NCBI RefSeq assembly: GCF_905147365.1
Contig: NC_056408.1
Location: 3,782,001 to 3,846,000, forward strand
DNA length: 64,000 bases
From: Aricia agestis
Lineage: Eukaryota; Arthropoda; Insecta; Lepidoptera; Lycaenidae
Direction: 5' to 3'
Position numbers and translations under genes: made by a program. Shown one piece after another: positions 39,333 to 51,800 of this stretch. The notes below the pieces were generated by a model. That model had not been told where the DNA came from, ran no database searches, and saw only the letters and a program-made list of their open reading frames with translations. Positions within the stretch are counted from its first letter, which is position 1. Each line of letters begins with the position of its first letter.

Positions 39333-39631
39333 CAGTGCCGTAAATAGGGCGGTGCCACCGGTGCCCAGGCACAGGGCGTAGACTCTGGGGGGCGCAAGAA
39401 TGGCCAGACCGGACAGATCCTAATTTTTCGAATTGCTCTCGATAAGTTCCCGCTGCGCCCCAAAGATGTTTCCCAATGTACTTAGTAAAAAAATATCCAC
39501 AGCCGAACCTATAACCTCCTCGGAGGAGGTTATAATATGTTCGGCGGTGGCTGTTAGGAGTCGGTTAAAAAACAAAGGTGCAGTTATATAGAAGCTCGCA
39601 CAGGGCGCAAAAAAGGCTATTTACGGCACTG
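39333..39631. mobile_element. hAT-type MITE
   Basis: The ends CAGTGCCGTAAATAGGGC and, on the opposite strand, CAGTGCCGTAAATAGCC fit hAT termini. The flanks ACACGAGT and ACAAGAGC match at six of eight positions, as an old 8-bp duplication would. A perfect core palindrome CCTCCTCGGAGGAGG lies near 39517. The GCCCAGGCACAGGGCG words resemble the GC-rich piece at 8.8 kb. Confidence 0.75.
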
Positions 39632-41309
39632 ACAAGAGCGATTCCTTAGCAACGGACGCGCGTCGCCGTTCTATCTTGATATTTTATTTCTGTGGTTCGG
39701 ACGAATGTGCGAGGTTTCACATCATTTTGTAAGTACAACGAATCCTAAAATGCGTCGCGTTCGGCACGTGCGTGCTGACAAAATGATCACCCTTTATAAC
39801 TGCCGTACAAGGGATTTTTAAAACTCCACGCCTACCATTTCATACACAAGTAACAATGTATGGTAACATTTTTCCGTCCTGAATGTAACTGCCGGTAATA
39901 CAGCGGCTACATTGTTCGCGATGTGACAACATAATCTAACTTGATGATAGAATGAAACAACCCCGGCTCAGAAGCGCACATTCAGCTTTTTGTGGTTCAG
40001 TCGGTGTAAATGTTTATAGACCCATCGTGGACGGCAAAATTAGTGCAAAGCCTAAACTGGTGTAGATTTACACGATTAACAATATGGAAATGTGATTTTG
40101 ATGCAATAACTTATCCTTTTTACCCGACTGCCAGGAGGGTTATGTGTTTGGCGCGTATCTTGTATGTTTGAAATATTCTTTATTACCTATTGTATCTCCA
40201 GAACCGCTAAACGGATTTTCACAATTGAGGTATTTGTCGATACGTTTTAAGTACTGTCTATTCAATAGCATAATAGCATAATTAAAGTTTACAAGCTTAA
40301 GTTGTCGTTCTCTTAGAACCACTTGCGCCAGCCGATTTTATAAGGTACCTAGTCGTTTGGCAAAAGTCATGTCTTCATTTCATATTATGATTTACAGCTA
40401 CATAAATTACAGAACCTCGGAAACAAGCACAGCTCGGACTTGACTGCAACACAATTAACGAACATATTTAAATAAAACATGGATATTTCAACGTCGAGAA
40501 GTTGCCGACAAAGCCGGCAGAGCCGATGGCCGACAGGAAGACAGCTCGCACTAGCTACTTTGCTGGGAATTAATTTGTAATTTTACCTTTAATAATAGCA
40601 TCTATTATATTATTTTTTATACTTATCATGAAAATTAAAATTTTGATTCTTCGTTTATCGTTTTCAACTCTCAAATGACCAGTCTTTTATAAAATTTCGG
40701 TTTTGTATGTTACCTTTAATAATATATCTCTATTGTCTAGTCTCTACTATTATATTTACATCATGATAATTAAAATTTTTATAGTTCGTTTCCATTGAAC
40801 AGACTCCTAAAAAATAGCTAGTATTTTATAAAATTTCGGAGCAGCTGTACAATATACTACGGATAATAAAACAGACTGAAAAAAGGTATGGTCCAAAGGG
40901 TTCTCATTTCAGAGCGCACAACGTTGACCTAGGTCCTAGACATTTGATGAGTCATGAGATGGATATACATTTATACAAGCTAAATGTTAAAAAATAAAGT
41001 GGCACTATAAATAAAGAGCAAGTAGTAAGTTTTACCGAATTAACAAAGTTAAATAAAAATTACCGCAAAAAGAACGCCCAAGAATAAAATTTAAATATCA
41101 CAGAAATAGTGACAGTATCCTTAGCAGCGAACCGCCGAGGATAACGAAGTCAATGTTAACTCTGAAACTTTTATCTTTTAAAAGATTTAAAACGTCTCTA
41201 GGCTGTTAAAGTTTGAATCATGGATGAATTCCTCCACTAGTGTTTTCAATTTTTAGTTGGCGCTTCTGCTGATACGCTCCCGGTGAATTACGTATTAACT
41301 TATCTTATA
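39632..41309. other. No gene recognised
   Basis: Contains the right half of the 38.5/39.7 kb GC-rich repeat and AT-rich sequence. No protein-like frame was seen. Confidence 0.45.
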
Positions 41310-41470
41310 TTTTTAAACGAGCAATTCTTGTATGTAATTCGATTTTCATGAAATTTAGTATATAGGGGGTTTCGTGGGCGATAAATCGATCTAGCAAGGA
41401 ATCATTTTTAGAAAATGTCATTTTATCCGTGTGTTATCGAATACCGAGCAAAGCTCGGGCAAATAGCTGG
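41310..41470 (+). mobile_element. Short Helitron, relative of the 29766 copy
   Basis: TTTTTAAACGAGCAATTCTT at the start (expected TC now TT) and the hairpin ACCGAGCAAAGCTCGG near the end, then GCAAATAGCTGG and T. It lacks about 40 bp of the 29.8-kb copy. Confidence 0.8.
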
Positions 41471-42215
41471 TTTTCATACAATTATGATAAAATAATATGT
41501 AATATTTTCTTGTTACGTGGACAAAGCTAAGGTAAATCGCTTCTTATTATTCCACTAAACAAAGTTAATAACTTTTGAACTCTGACATTCCTAGAATTCT
41601 CAAGAAAATTGAGATTCACCTCATCGTATGAGACATTGTGGAGCTCTGTAATAACTTAGCTTGAAATTGAAAATTTTCTGAGATTTCAGAAATGTCACTT
41701 TGTATCTCATTTATTTATGTTTCTTTAAAATTGTCAATGTATTGCTAATAGCAGTCTGAAGACTCCAGTATTATAGGTATGTCTTAAGACCTCGACCATC
41801 AAAAAGGTCTTTGATACGACTAAAATTAGAATATTTCCCTATTTTCCTATTATAGCAACTAACGCTGTATCAGATAATAGATTCAAATGCTATTGGACAC
41901 GACCTTTTGAAGTTGCGTTATGAGACAGTAATCCTATTGGTCACTCACATATCACGCGCATTCCCGACAGCGTTGCTACTGGTTGCTAACGCGAACGTTA
42001 TGCCGATCCATCTCGAAATTATGCGTTCCGGCAGTTCTGAATTTGATAATATCATCGACTATTCTTTGCTAATATGTTGCTTATATTCTACTATAGAATT
42101 GATGGGCGATTTAAAAACAATTTCCAAAAGACATTAAGATCAATTCGAGTGAGTGGCCAGTCGTCACTCCGTAGGGCGTAGACGAAATAAAGGCCGTAGC
42201 CAAATTCCATTTGAT

Positions 42216-42520
42216 TAAAAACGATGACGAAATTCGTTATCAAAATGTATGGGATTTGACATTAAGGAGTGAGCACACTGAGACGGGCTGTGCCGGGGCT
42301 CAGCGTGCCGGGGCTCATCGCAAAAATCCGCCTCCATACAATCTGTATGCAAGCGGAAATCCGTTGCGCCCCGACACAGTGTGCGATACGCGCATCCGCT
42401 TCCATACAAATTGTATGGAGGCGGATTTTTGCGATGAGCCCCGGCACGCTGAGCCCCGGCACGGCCCGTCTCAGTGTGCTCACTCCTTTGTCATCGATAA
42501 CGAATTACGTCATCGTTTTT
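42216..42520. mobile_element. Long palindromic MITE with GCCGGGGCTCA repeats
   Basis: AAAAACGATGACGAAATTCG at the left is mirrored by ACGTCATCGTTTTT at the right. Further in, AGTGAGCACACTGAGACGGG and two tandem GTGCCGGGGCTCA units pair with the opposite arm. Four overlapping shadow frames of 64-103 codons here all come from the palindrome. Confidence 0.85.
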
Positions 42521-43452
42521 AACGAAAGATACTTTTGCAGGTAATTTTTATGAAGCATACAATAGTTTTATCGATCGAAATATAAACGAACCAAGTACCA
42601 ATTAAGACTCCGACTGCAACTTAGACTTAGATTTCTCATTAACAGGTACCCCAATAAACTATCTCATCTAAAACAGAGATCAGAGAAGTAAACTAAAGTT
42701 CACAAAGCGACTAATTAGACAGACGTAAATCTCAAGGTACACGAAATGTTGAATCTGATATCTTTACCATAATTTGAAATCTACGAACATTCCAGTAAAT
42801 ACATTTGCCTTAATAAAGCTAAATCTGGAATATAATTTGTTTTGAAACTGTGGGTTCATAACGTGAAATGTTTATAGCATTGAATGGAGCACTACTTTTG
42901 ACCCAAACTTGAAGGTAAAACGAATTAAATAACGAGAGGTAAAGGCAAAGAGATTTAGTTTAAATAAAATATATTACTGAGATATTTTATTCATAAGATT
43001 ATGCAGTAATTAAAAAAAATACCCTTCTAAATGTTGGGGACTAGTAAATCTTCTGATGTTGAATGTATCTAATTTATGAACTTCCATGGATTGCCGTGGA
43101 CCGCATAACAAATATAATATTTGAAGTATATGATTACAAAAAGACAAACAAATAATAATATATCGAAGTAGGTGTTGCTCGAGTCGTTTTGCCGCCAAAA
43201 CATCTCTAGACTCTAGAAAACATACAAACTTTTTAAGAAAGCATATTTTTAAATCAGAACAATATATTAATGAAATATATATAGAGAAGTACATACTACA
43301 TACGTTCAAGCAACAGTAATCCGATATTCCATCGACCCACATGGAATATTCACAACGGCTTTTAAGATCAAAGATACGACACGCAAACCACTTAGAGCAT
43401 CGGTTAGGTCATGTTAGGTGTTTAAAACTCATCATATTATCAAAGACGTTTG
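42521..43452. other. No gene recognised
   Basis: AT-rich. The 43010-43342 minus-strand frame has a cysteine- and isoleucine-rich translation with no family resemblance. Confidence 0.45.
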
Positions 43453-43716
43453 ACGTGGGAGAGCCATGCTTTTGCGCTGTGTTTCACCGAGTGAGTGAGT
43501 TTACCGTAGGCCCAATCCCCTACCCTTTTCCCTTCCCTACCCTCCCCTATTTCCTTCCTCACCCTCCCCTGTAATTCCCTTCCCTACCCTCCCCTGTTAC
43601 CCCTTAAAAGGCCGGCAACGCACCTGCAGCTCTTCTGATGCTGCGAGTGTCCATGGGCGACGGAAGTTGCTTTCCATCAGGTTTGCTCGTTTGCCCCCTT
43701 ATTTCATAAAAAAAAA
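43453..43716 (+). mobile_element. SINE-like element, internally deleted copy
   Basis: The 5' end (ACGTGGGAGAGCCATGCT) joins directly to TTTGCGCTGTGTTTCACC, skipping about 80 bp present in the 63477 copy. The CCCTA-rich core and the CATA plus A tail remain. Confidence 0.8.
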
Positions 43717-43989
43717 CGTTCTCACAGAAAACCGGCGTGAAACAGCGCTTGCGTTGTGTTTCGTCGAGTGAGCGAGTTTACCGGTGGCCCAATTCCCTAT
43801 CTTATTCCGTTCCCTACTCTCCTCTATTCCCTTCCCTTCCCTACCCTCCCCTGTTACCCTATTCCCTCTTAAAAGGCCGGCAACGCACTTGCAGCTCTTC
43901 TGATGCTGCGAGTGTCCATGGGCGACGGAAGTTGCTTTCCATCAGGTGACCCGTTTGCTCGTTTGCCCCCTTATTTCATAAAAAAAAGT
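43717..43989 (+). mobile_element. SINE-like element, 5'-truncated tandem neighbour
   Basis: Immediately after the previous A tail, sequence resumes at CGTTCTCACAGAAAACCGGC, the point just upstream of the deletion in the first copy, and runs to a second A tail. The pair forms a head-to-tail dimer. Confidence 0.8.
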
Positions 43990-45627
43990 ACAAAAAAAAA
44001 CAGTTCGTCAATCAACCGGCTAGACGATTATTCTCCCATTATTCCTGACCAAACTGAGGTGTTTAAACTCGTCACAACATCAAAACATCGGCCAGGAGAC
44101 AAGCTAAATCTGTACTTAATTCTGAATAGGACAGAAAAGTCCTTGCAATTAGGTTAGGTTAGTTTCCATCTTTCCAGACATTTGATTTTTTTTAATGTGG
44201 CGATATGGCTACGCTGGATTAACCAATAGCAGTATTAAGTTAAAGGCGGGAAAACTTAATTTGTAGAAAAACAATAAATTTATTTAGTTGTCTAGTCAAT
44301 AAATATTAAATGTCTTAACAAATCGTCAGTGGTCATCACTCAAGTCTCATCACTCAAGTCATGACTCAAGTTCGATTTGATAAAGTGGTATAGAGGCTTT
44401 ACTAACACTAACATTCGGTATTCGATAACGTATAATACGTAGAGCAGAGAGCTACGTTACTGTATTTTTACGTAGCTACGTTTCACCAATAAATTTTCCT
44501 TAATGTAAAATGCAAAAGGATGCGACCATAGTTTCCATTATCTTTTATGAAGGTACACATCAGATGGTGAAGCAAAGAAAATTTAATTTTTGGCTGCCAC
44601 GAAAATATGTGGGAAACTCCACACGCTCTGAGCTAATATAGTAATTTTGTTACTTTATTACGGTATATGATGGACACCGTCAGCGAAAAGATCACGTGAT
44701 TATGATCTCAACGTTGATGGTAACAAGGGTAACTTTTGTTTGGGCTTGCTGTTATCAGAGTAGGGGTTGTCACAACGTAAGCTCAAACTACTTTAGGCAG
44801 TTAGTGACATGAATGATGAAACTAAGTGTAAGTTGGGCGTAAACATAAAGGGTCATTTTTCTTTGAACGGCCTTTAGCCCACCACACATTCCCACTGTAT
44901 CTCTTGAGTCCTGTGTCGCCAGAATCGTCCATCCAACCACGAAAACTTTTTGATATGATCTCAGGGAGCCCGAGGGACATGCTGAAGCCATGATGGATAG
45001 ATGATAGAACCATGCTTGCGAAGTTTGTCTATAACAAGAACGGACGTCGATCGTGGGCAATCGTGACGATTATATTCTGACGTTACCCACCACGTTTTGG
45101 TCCCTCATAGTACGATTTCGGGAGACCTCGTATACTATTCTTGACACTTTGCATACTTAGAATAAATGCCCCCCCCCCCCCTCCCATCGGTACGCCCACG
45201 CTTATACCTAAACCATATTAACTGATTCATATTGCTGCTATAGCCTATTCCCGGAGCAATTATTCTCATGTGTAAACATTAAAACGAATACCTTCTTTAT
45301 GCCTCAATATTGCGAAACATCTTGTTGAAACTTGATGAATAATTCAAAAATTATAAACCCACTCATGAAAATGAAAGCACGCACGAAATTAAGCTCGCCA
45401 AGTACTCGTGAACATCAGCAACACTTTAGTCGCTAAGGATCAATTTATAATAGCGCAGAGTCGAAGCGAAGCGAAGTTAATTTCCAAAAACTAAACACAG
45501 AAAATTCAACCTTAATTTGGTATGAAATTGGACACGTTTCGTCTCGAAAATGTACGGTTCCCGCGCAATGGACCAACAGAGTTACGGGCTTCATATAGTA
45601 TAATATAATACTCGCTAATGCAAAATA
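43990..45627. other. No gene recognised; MITE fragment and poly-C run
   Basis: About 14 C bases occur at 45169-45183 followed by TCCCATCGGTACGCCCAC, as at 8761. Positions 45440-45525 match the right arm of the MITE at 62616-62934 (ATCAATTTATAATAGCGCAG, GTCGAAGCGAAGCG). Confidence 0.5.
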
Positions 45628-45917
45628 CAGGGTGCAATTAAACCGGCCAAATTTAGATATATGTATTGATCCTTCTTAAAAATAAAAATAGACGTATTTT
45701 TTCTTTTATAATCACTTAGTACTAAAATGTTGAGAAATAGCTTCTGAAAGTTTTCTTAAAAAATACTACAATTTATGGACACTACGCGTCGCCGCGCCGC
45801 TCTCTCCCGCTCTACCCACCTCCGCGAAGTGACGGTTCTGCAAATAATTAAATGTCTCCTAATGCTTAGGTAAAGCCAAAAAAAAAATTGGCCGGTAGGT
45901 TTAATATTTGCACCCTG
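45628..45917. mobile_element. TA-flanked MITE, CAGGGTGCAA ends
   Basis: The ends CAGGGTGCAATTAAACCGGC and, on the opposite strand, CAGGGTGCAAATATTAAACC. TA lies on both sides (45626-45627, 45918-45919), pointing to a Tc1/mariner-type family. The interior is unique, so this is not a full palindrome. Confidence 0.75.
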
Positions 45918-45939
45918 TATGTAGAGGTAAATTATATTT

Positions 45940-46200
45940 AAGTGGTCCAGTGGTTTAGGTTGTGGGCTCGATTCCCGCGTTGGAAAGGTTTTCAAGTTTT
46001 TAGGCTGAACACCTGATTGTCTGACAAGAAAGATGATCCATGCGTTGGACGGACATGTAAAAAGTCGGTCCTGTGCCTGATCTCTCGCCGGTAGTATCGT
46101 CTCAATGGGTAATGAGAGTTTTAAAGAAGAAGGATGCTCTTGTGTACTGCGCACATACTTGGGCACTATAACTTAATATTCTTAAGTTCTGGCCTGTTCT
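45940..46200 (+). mobile_element. tRNA-like SINE copy
   Basis: TGGTCCAGTGG (A-box-like, 45943-45953) and GGGCTCGATTCCC (B-box-like, 45964-45976) are closer than in a tRNA, suggesting an internal deletion. The body matches the reverse complement of the 36590-36985 copy, without the MITE found there. Confidence 0.65.
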
Positions 46201-48712
46201 CAATTAAACTAAATCCACCGTCATAAAAACCTTTGTAGGAACGATGATTTATATATAGTTTAGAGACTGATAAATAATAATACATATTATAACACCCCTC
46301 TTTTTGGTCGGGGGTTAAAAATATTATTTTATGTGGTAAATTAATCTTGGTTAGTTTCCTCGTGCGACGGGTTAATACGCTTGGTTCCCCGCGGTGAGAT
46401 GAAAGAGTATTTTCTTGCAAAAATACCTTAGTAAATTTTAATATGAATAGATTAAGTTGTAATTTATTATTCATACCTTACAATAATTTTACAATAACTT
46501 TCAAATTCAATTATACAATAACTTTTTAATTGCCTTTTAATGAAAAACACTACTGTATTTAAATACAAGAACTACAGTGTCCCACTGCTGGGCAATGATA
46601 AACACAAAAAAACTATGAAGTGTGAACGATATTCGCGTAAGGCTGCCCGCCGTTATTACAATCAGTAACCAATTTATTGTAAGAAAAAAAAAGTCTAGTT
46701 GCACGCACACAAACACCATGTCTAAGTCTGCCGAACTGAAACTACGTTAGACGATTCACGGCTGGGCCGGTAGGAGTGGGGGGTGTTAGGTTTATTTTCG
46801 TTACTGAATTTCTTGATTCATTTGCCGCCCTCCAAGCCAGCGATAAAAGCCATGCAACAACTTAAAAATAGAACATACATTATTTTGTAGTGATAAGAAA
46901 CTGCATAATGACTTTCCAATACAATTATTCTACAATATTATACAGTGGTACACTTTCGGGCAGAGATTCCTCTTACAATTGTTCTTCCGTCAAAATTCGC
47001 ATCATACTGCGCTCTTGGGGTAATTATACACAATTTTTACCCGTCAACCCCCACTCCAAGTGAAGCGAACGTAGCCTTGGGATTGCACGTTGTCAGTGTG
47101 GCCAGATTTAAATATTAAAACTACCATCTAATTTAGTCAAAAATAGTTAAGTTACAATAATTTAGTATTCTAAAAACAATAAACTAAGTACTGAATTACA
47201 TAAATCATAACAGTACGAGTAGAAGTGCGCAGCGCAAACGTCATATAGAAAGTCGATTGTAAATAAAATTAAATTCTAATCATGCCCGATCATCCGGTTG
47301 TAATTTGCTACTCGCGCTATATCATAATATACAGGAACTACACTGCTCATACAGACATATATCCAATCTTAATCAATAAAGATTGTTATTATTAAAAAAA
47401 AATAAAAAATATTTTAATGTTTGCATGTCGAGAAAATCGACCAAAATATGTGAGACACTGTAAAATTGTACCATCTTATGACCATATTTTTGCAAATAAA
47501 GATTATTATTATTATTATTAATCGTCTCTTATGACCAGTTTATTCCAATCCAGTGGTCCAATCCAGTGCATTCGAGTTACCGTTTACATTACTCTAGTAG
47601 CAATCCAGCAATTGGGTCACTGGATTGGAATAATATAAATCCGCTATTACAATGTTGTATCGCGAAACACAAATATTTTGTCAAGAATGTCCACCTCCTT
47701 CAATTTTAAGTGTACCCCGTTTTGTTATATAAAGGAAGCCAACTAGTTTAACGTTAATTACCCTCGTAACTTTGAGATGTCAACATTGTAGTACTCGTAA
47801 AGTGCTAAAAGCCCAACAAGTTATGTGAAAAGTAAGGTTCTGCAGTATTTGCTCCATGGAAGAGTAACTCTTATGTTCATGACATTAAGGTACTGCCAAT
47901 GGTAAAATAAATCTGAACAAATAAGGTTACGGAAGAGAGAATAAAATTATTGGCACTTCGGGGCATTGGAGAGAAAATAATGTGAAATAATAGTAGCACA
48001 CATTTCTCCTTTTATTGTTAAGGTAAGAGATTGATCACGATAATTTGCAATGAAATAACTAGATCCATCATTACAACAAAAGATGAATTGCACAATGCAC
48101 AAGTATACTTTAAGAAATATAAAATAAATATTTTCCAAGTGATGATTATGATGCCAAGAGCACTCTTGATCCTGGTAACTTTAAAAAACCCAGATCGAAA
48201 TCAGTCTTTCTGAATGCTACGATTCGACACACACAGACAGACAGGCACGTCGTATTTATGGAAATAGGAATTTCTATAAATAATCTATAAAAAGGATCTT
48301 ACGCCCCTCTTTTTTTACAGGGGTTAAAAATGATGCATATAATGTAGTATGTATTCGTACACAAAATACAAAACAAAGAAGCGATGTGACCATCATAGAC
48401 AAGGACAAGAGAAATGATAGCAATAACTGTTTCATACTACATAGAAAATACCTACGAGATATTTTATTTCCATGTACGAAAAAACAAGAAGTAGCCTCCA
48501 AAAAATAACACTCTGACACAGTTCGTAAGATATATTTGTGTGTTTACCGAACGTGACTAAAGCAAAAACTCTGCTACCTATAAATTAGCTTCACGCTTCA
48601 TTTGGATTTCGACTATCGGTAGGCAATTACAGACCATAACGACATAACGACGATAAACAAGATACTTAGTTTACTTTTTTAGGGGTTTTTAAATGAGGCC
48701 TGATCAGTCCTC
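46201..48712. other. No gene recognised; small repeats
   Basis: An inverted repeat of TATTCCAATCCAGTG spans 47541-47632. AATAAAGATTATTATTATTA at about 47497-47520 resembles a non-LTR retrotransposon tail. No protein-like frame was seen. Confidence 0.45.
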
Positions 48713-49345
48713 GTTTAAAAAAAAACCGGCCAAGTGCGATTTGGACTCGCCCATGAAGGGTTTCGCAGCAGCAATTAGGTCTATTTCTATGAAATCAAAA
48801 GGCTTTTTGATTTATTTTTATATTTCAGTTGATTTAATGAAAGTTAAATTAAGGTTTACCATTTATGACGTATAAAAAAACTACTGGCTAGATCTCGTTC
48901 AAACCAATTTTCGTTGGTAGTTTTTATAATAATGTACACCATATATTTTTTTAAGAATTATCATGCCCCTACTTTAGAAGTTAGAGGGGAGGGGAGACTC
49001 ACATTTTACCACTTTGGAAGAGTCTCTCTCGCAAACTATTTAGGTTAGAAAAAAATTGTACTAGAAACCTCAATATGATTATTAAAGACCTATCCATAGA
49101 TACCCTACACGCATAGGTTAGATGAAAAAATTTTTTTTTTGTTTCAGTTGTACCTATGGGAACCCCTAAAATTTTTAATATTTTTTCCATTTTTGTATCA
49201 AAATCAAAATGAGGTTTACAGACTACATCTAATGATTAAGTTTCAATAGTATAGCTTTTATAGTTTCGGAGAAAAAGGGCTGTGACATACGGACGGACAG
49301 ACAGACAGACATGACGAATCTATTAGGGTTCCGTTTTTTGCCATT
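48713..49345 (+). repeat. Dispersed repeat, CCGGCCAAGTGCGATTTGGA to GGGTTCCGTTTTTTGCC
   Basis: AAAAACCGGCCAAGTGCGAT at the start and ACGGACGGACAGACAGACAG, CATGACGAATCTATTAGGG and GTTCCGTTTTTTGCC near the end mark a sequence I recall as very common in lepidopteran genomes. Its class is not settled from the sequence. It has no coding capacity. Confidence 0.6.
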
Positions 49346-50249
49346 AATATAGACTCGAGTCTATATCTGTATTTAGGTAGTTACTAGTTGTGTTTAATCA
49401 AAATGTGATTAGAGAAATAAATAATCATTTTCAGCCTTTTGGAGTTTTAAAAAAAGTGGATCAGTTATAGCACACATTGTCCCACCGAGCCAAATAAACA
49501 TTAATGAAACGAGTCTAAACTCTAAACTATACTGCTGATACCTAAAAAATATATAAAATAAAGCAGACACTACCTTTGGAGTTTCACCAAACTCTTATTT
49601 AAATACCAAGGCGTCGATTTAAATAGATTACCTCCAGCTTAATTAAGAATAACTGTCCAATAGTACGAAATAGATGGATGCGGATTTACGGGCAGCTTTT
49701 TCCTTCAATTTCCTACGCGAACGGGACGACGTTGATGTAAAAAGAGCAAAGATCTCTTAATGGTCCTCGAGTGCTTTAGAGTAGACACAAATAAAAATGA
49801 TCGGATTAGTACGATGAACGTTTAACAGGAATAACCCGGCTTTTATTTCAAAAAACTGGTCTTAGAGTTAAAACAAAATTAACTAAAATGTACGACATTG
49901 ACGTGAATATTTTTAATATCCTTCTAAAAGGGAATTTGTTTAAGCTCTTTATATTATAAAGACCAAATCCTTCATTCGATTGTATTATACTGGAGATTAC
50001 CAAATAAAATGAAAGCATAAAAACTCATAAAAATACACAAACAACAGCTTAAATATTAAAAATAAACAGGGCTATGAATATTGAATATGTTAAAACGAAA
50101 TAAACAGGAAGTAAAATAAAAATGTTAAACTTTATTAAAATGGAAAAAAATATCCCTGAATATTTTTTAATCAAATACATATTTTCAGAACGTCGTTTCT
50201 ACTGGTGCCTACCACCTAATTAATATCTTTCATTTTCTGTTAATAATAA
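49346..50249. other. No gene recognised
   Basis: AT-rich, no splice-flanked conserved peptide on either strand. Confidence 0.45.
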
Positions 50250-51569
50250 TCTATATATATAAAAATCAATTGCTGTTCGTTAGTCTCGCTAAAACTCGAG
50301 AACGGCTGAACGGATTTATCTTATCTTGGTCTTGAATTATTTGTGGAGGTCTAGGGAAGGTTTAAAAGGTGAGAAAAATTTTGGATGTGTGGCGGTACCC
50401 ACAAATCGCCTAATATTCCTGCATCGCGCTATCGAAGTTTTCTGAGCGCGTCGGTATATATACGACAGCTGAAATGTATCACGTGGGCTTCGGCCTGACC
50501 GAGCATAACACCTCGCTCGGTCGGAAGATCTTCCTTTAGCGTCGCCACGCATTATCCCACAGATGTATAGATGCATGGATGTATATGTAGATGTATGGAT
50601 GTTTGTTACTCTTTCACGCAAAAACTACTGAACGGATTTTAATGAAACTTTACAATAATATAGCTTAAACATCATAATAACACATAGGCTACAATTTTAA
50701 CCGACTTTCAAAATGGGGGAGGTGTTATGTTCGTTTTCTTATGTTCAACGATTACTCCGTCGTTTGTTAACCGATTTTCAAAATTTTTCTTTTGGGTATC
50801 ATCATAAATATAGGGTACCATCCCAATTCGGTATTATATTCACAAAAGTGGTGATCTGATGAAGGATCCATAAGTAAACGAGGGAACTCCTCAAAAATTA
50901 TAGGGAAATATGTGGTGACTTCGGTTTCGTGAGAAGTATTCTAAGCATATGCTACCAACAAGTAAGATTTTGAACCGAGGTATACCTGGTATACCGTGGT
51001 TCGGAAGGTGCTGAGAGAACTCCTGATTCTTTATAGATACAAGTTTGGGAGTTTCGGCGTTGTTTTAAGAACGGAAAGCATATGCTTCTATGCAAATTAC
51101 ATTCATCATCAACATCGTCATCATCATCACTACCATATTATACCATGTTATTGGTAAGTACTTTTCATAGTCTTTTAGATCGAGACTCGAGTTTGTCAAG
51201 CGATAATTTAAAAAAATCTATACCTACCTAATATTATAAACCTGAAGAGTATGTTTGCTTGAACGGAATCGGAGGAACTACAGATCCGATTTAAAAACTT
51301 ATTTCAGTGTTAGATAGCTCATTTATCGAGTAAGAACTAAGACTATAGGCTAAGACTAATACGACCGAATAAACTCAGGAAAATGTGGGAAAAACGGGGG
51401 AAATATTAGAAATTACGAACTACTGGAGCAATTTTTATGGCAATATTTGGCACAGATATAGAGTAGACCAAGTGAAGGGAGTAGGGACATAAGAGCTATT
51501 TTTATGGGAAAATGTACGGTTTCCGTAAAATTCCTAATTTACGCGGGCGAAGCCGCGCGGGACATCTAG
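50250..51569 (+). mobile_element. Composite Helitron of 1.3 kb
   Basis: It starts TCTATATATATAAAAATCAA after A and ends CGCGGGCGAAGCCGCGCG, then GGACATCTAG before T. A second Helitron start, TCTATACCTACCTAATATTA, lies inside at 51217, so the last 353 bp can be an element on its own. The internal blocks at 50650-51210 match 6543-6900, and 50360-50545 matches 1204-1390. No Rep/helicase frame remains. Confidence 0.8.
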
Positions 51570-51617
51570 TTAATTAGGATAAAAATCTTCGTGGAAAACG
51601 ACTATTTTATATTATTA

Positions 51618-51800
51618 CTAGATGACGCCCGCAAGTCCGTTGCGCTAAAACTCCTTTATCGAGCTGCAACCGTACATTTTTTCGGGACCAAAGTATCACC
51701 ATGCCAAACTTCAGTAAAATCAGTTAAGTGGCCCAAACCACACACACACGCAGACGCAGACAGACACACTTTAGCATTTACATATGAGTAAGGTTTATTT
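51618..51800 (-). mobile_element. Helitron 3'-end fragment
   Basis: On the minus strand the sequence ends CGGACTTGCGGGCGTCATCT then AG before T. ACCGTACATTTTTTCGGGAC and a CAGACGCAGACAGACACA run are body words shared with other Helitron relics here (9.48 kb). It lies 48 bp from the composite Helitron. Confidence 0.6.

Noticed and set aside
42211..42544. Four overlapping frames of 64-103 codons
   Set aside because: All arise from the symmetrical palindromic MITE; the peptides repeat one another on opposite strands.
45756..46166. 136-codon minus-strand frame
   Set aside because: Crosses a TA-flanked MITE and a SINE, so it is a chance frame over repeats.
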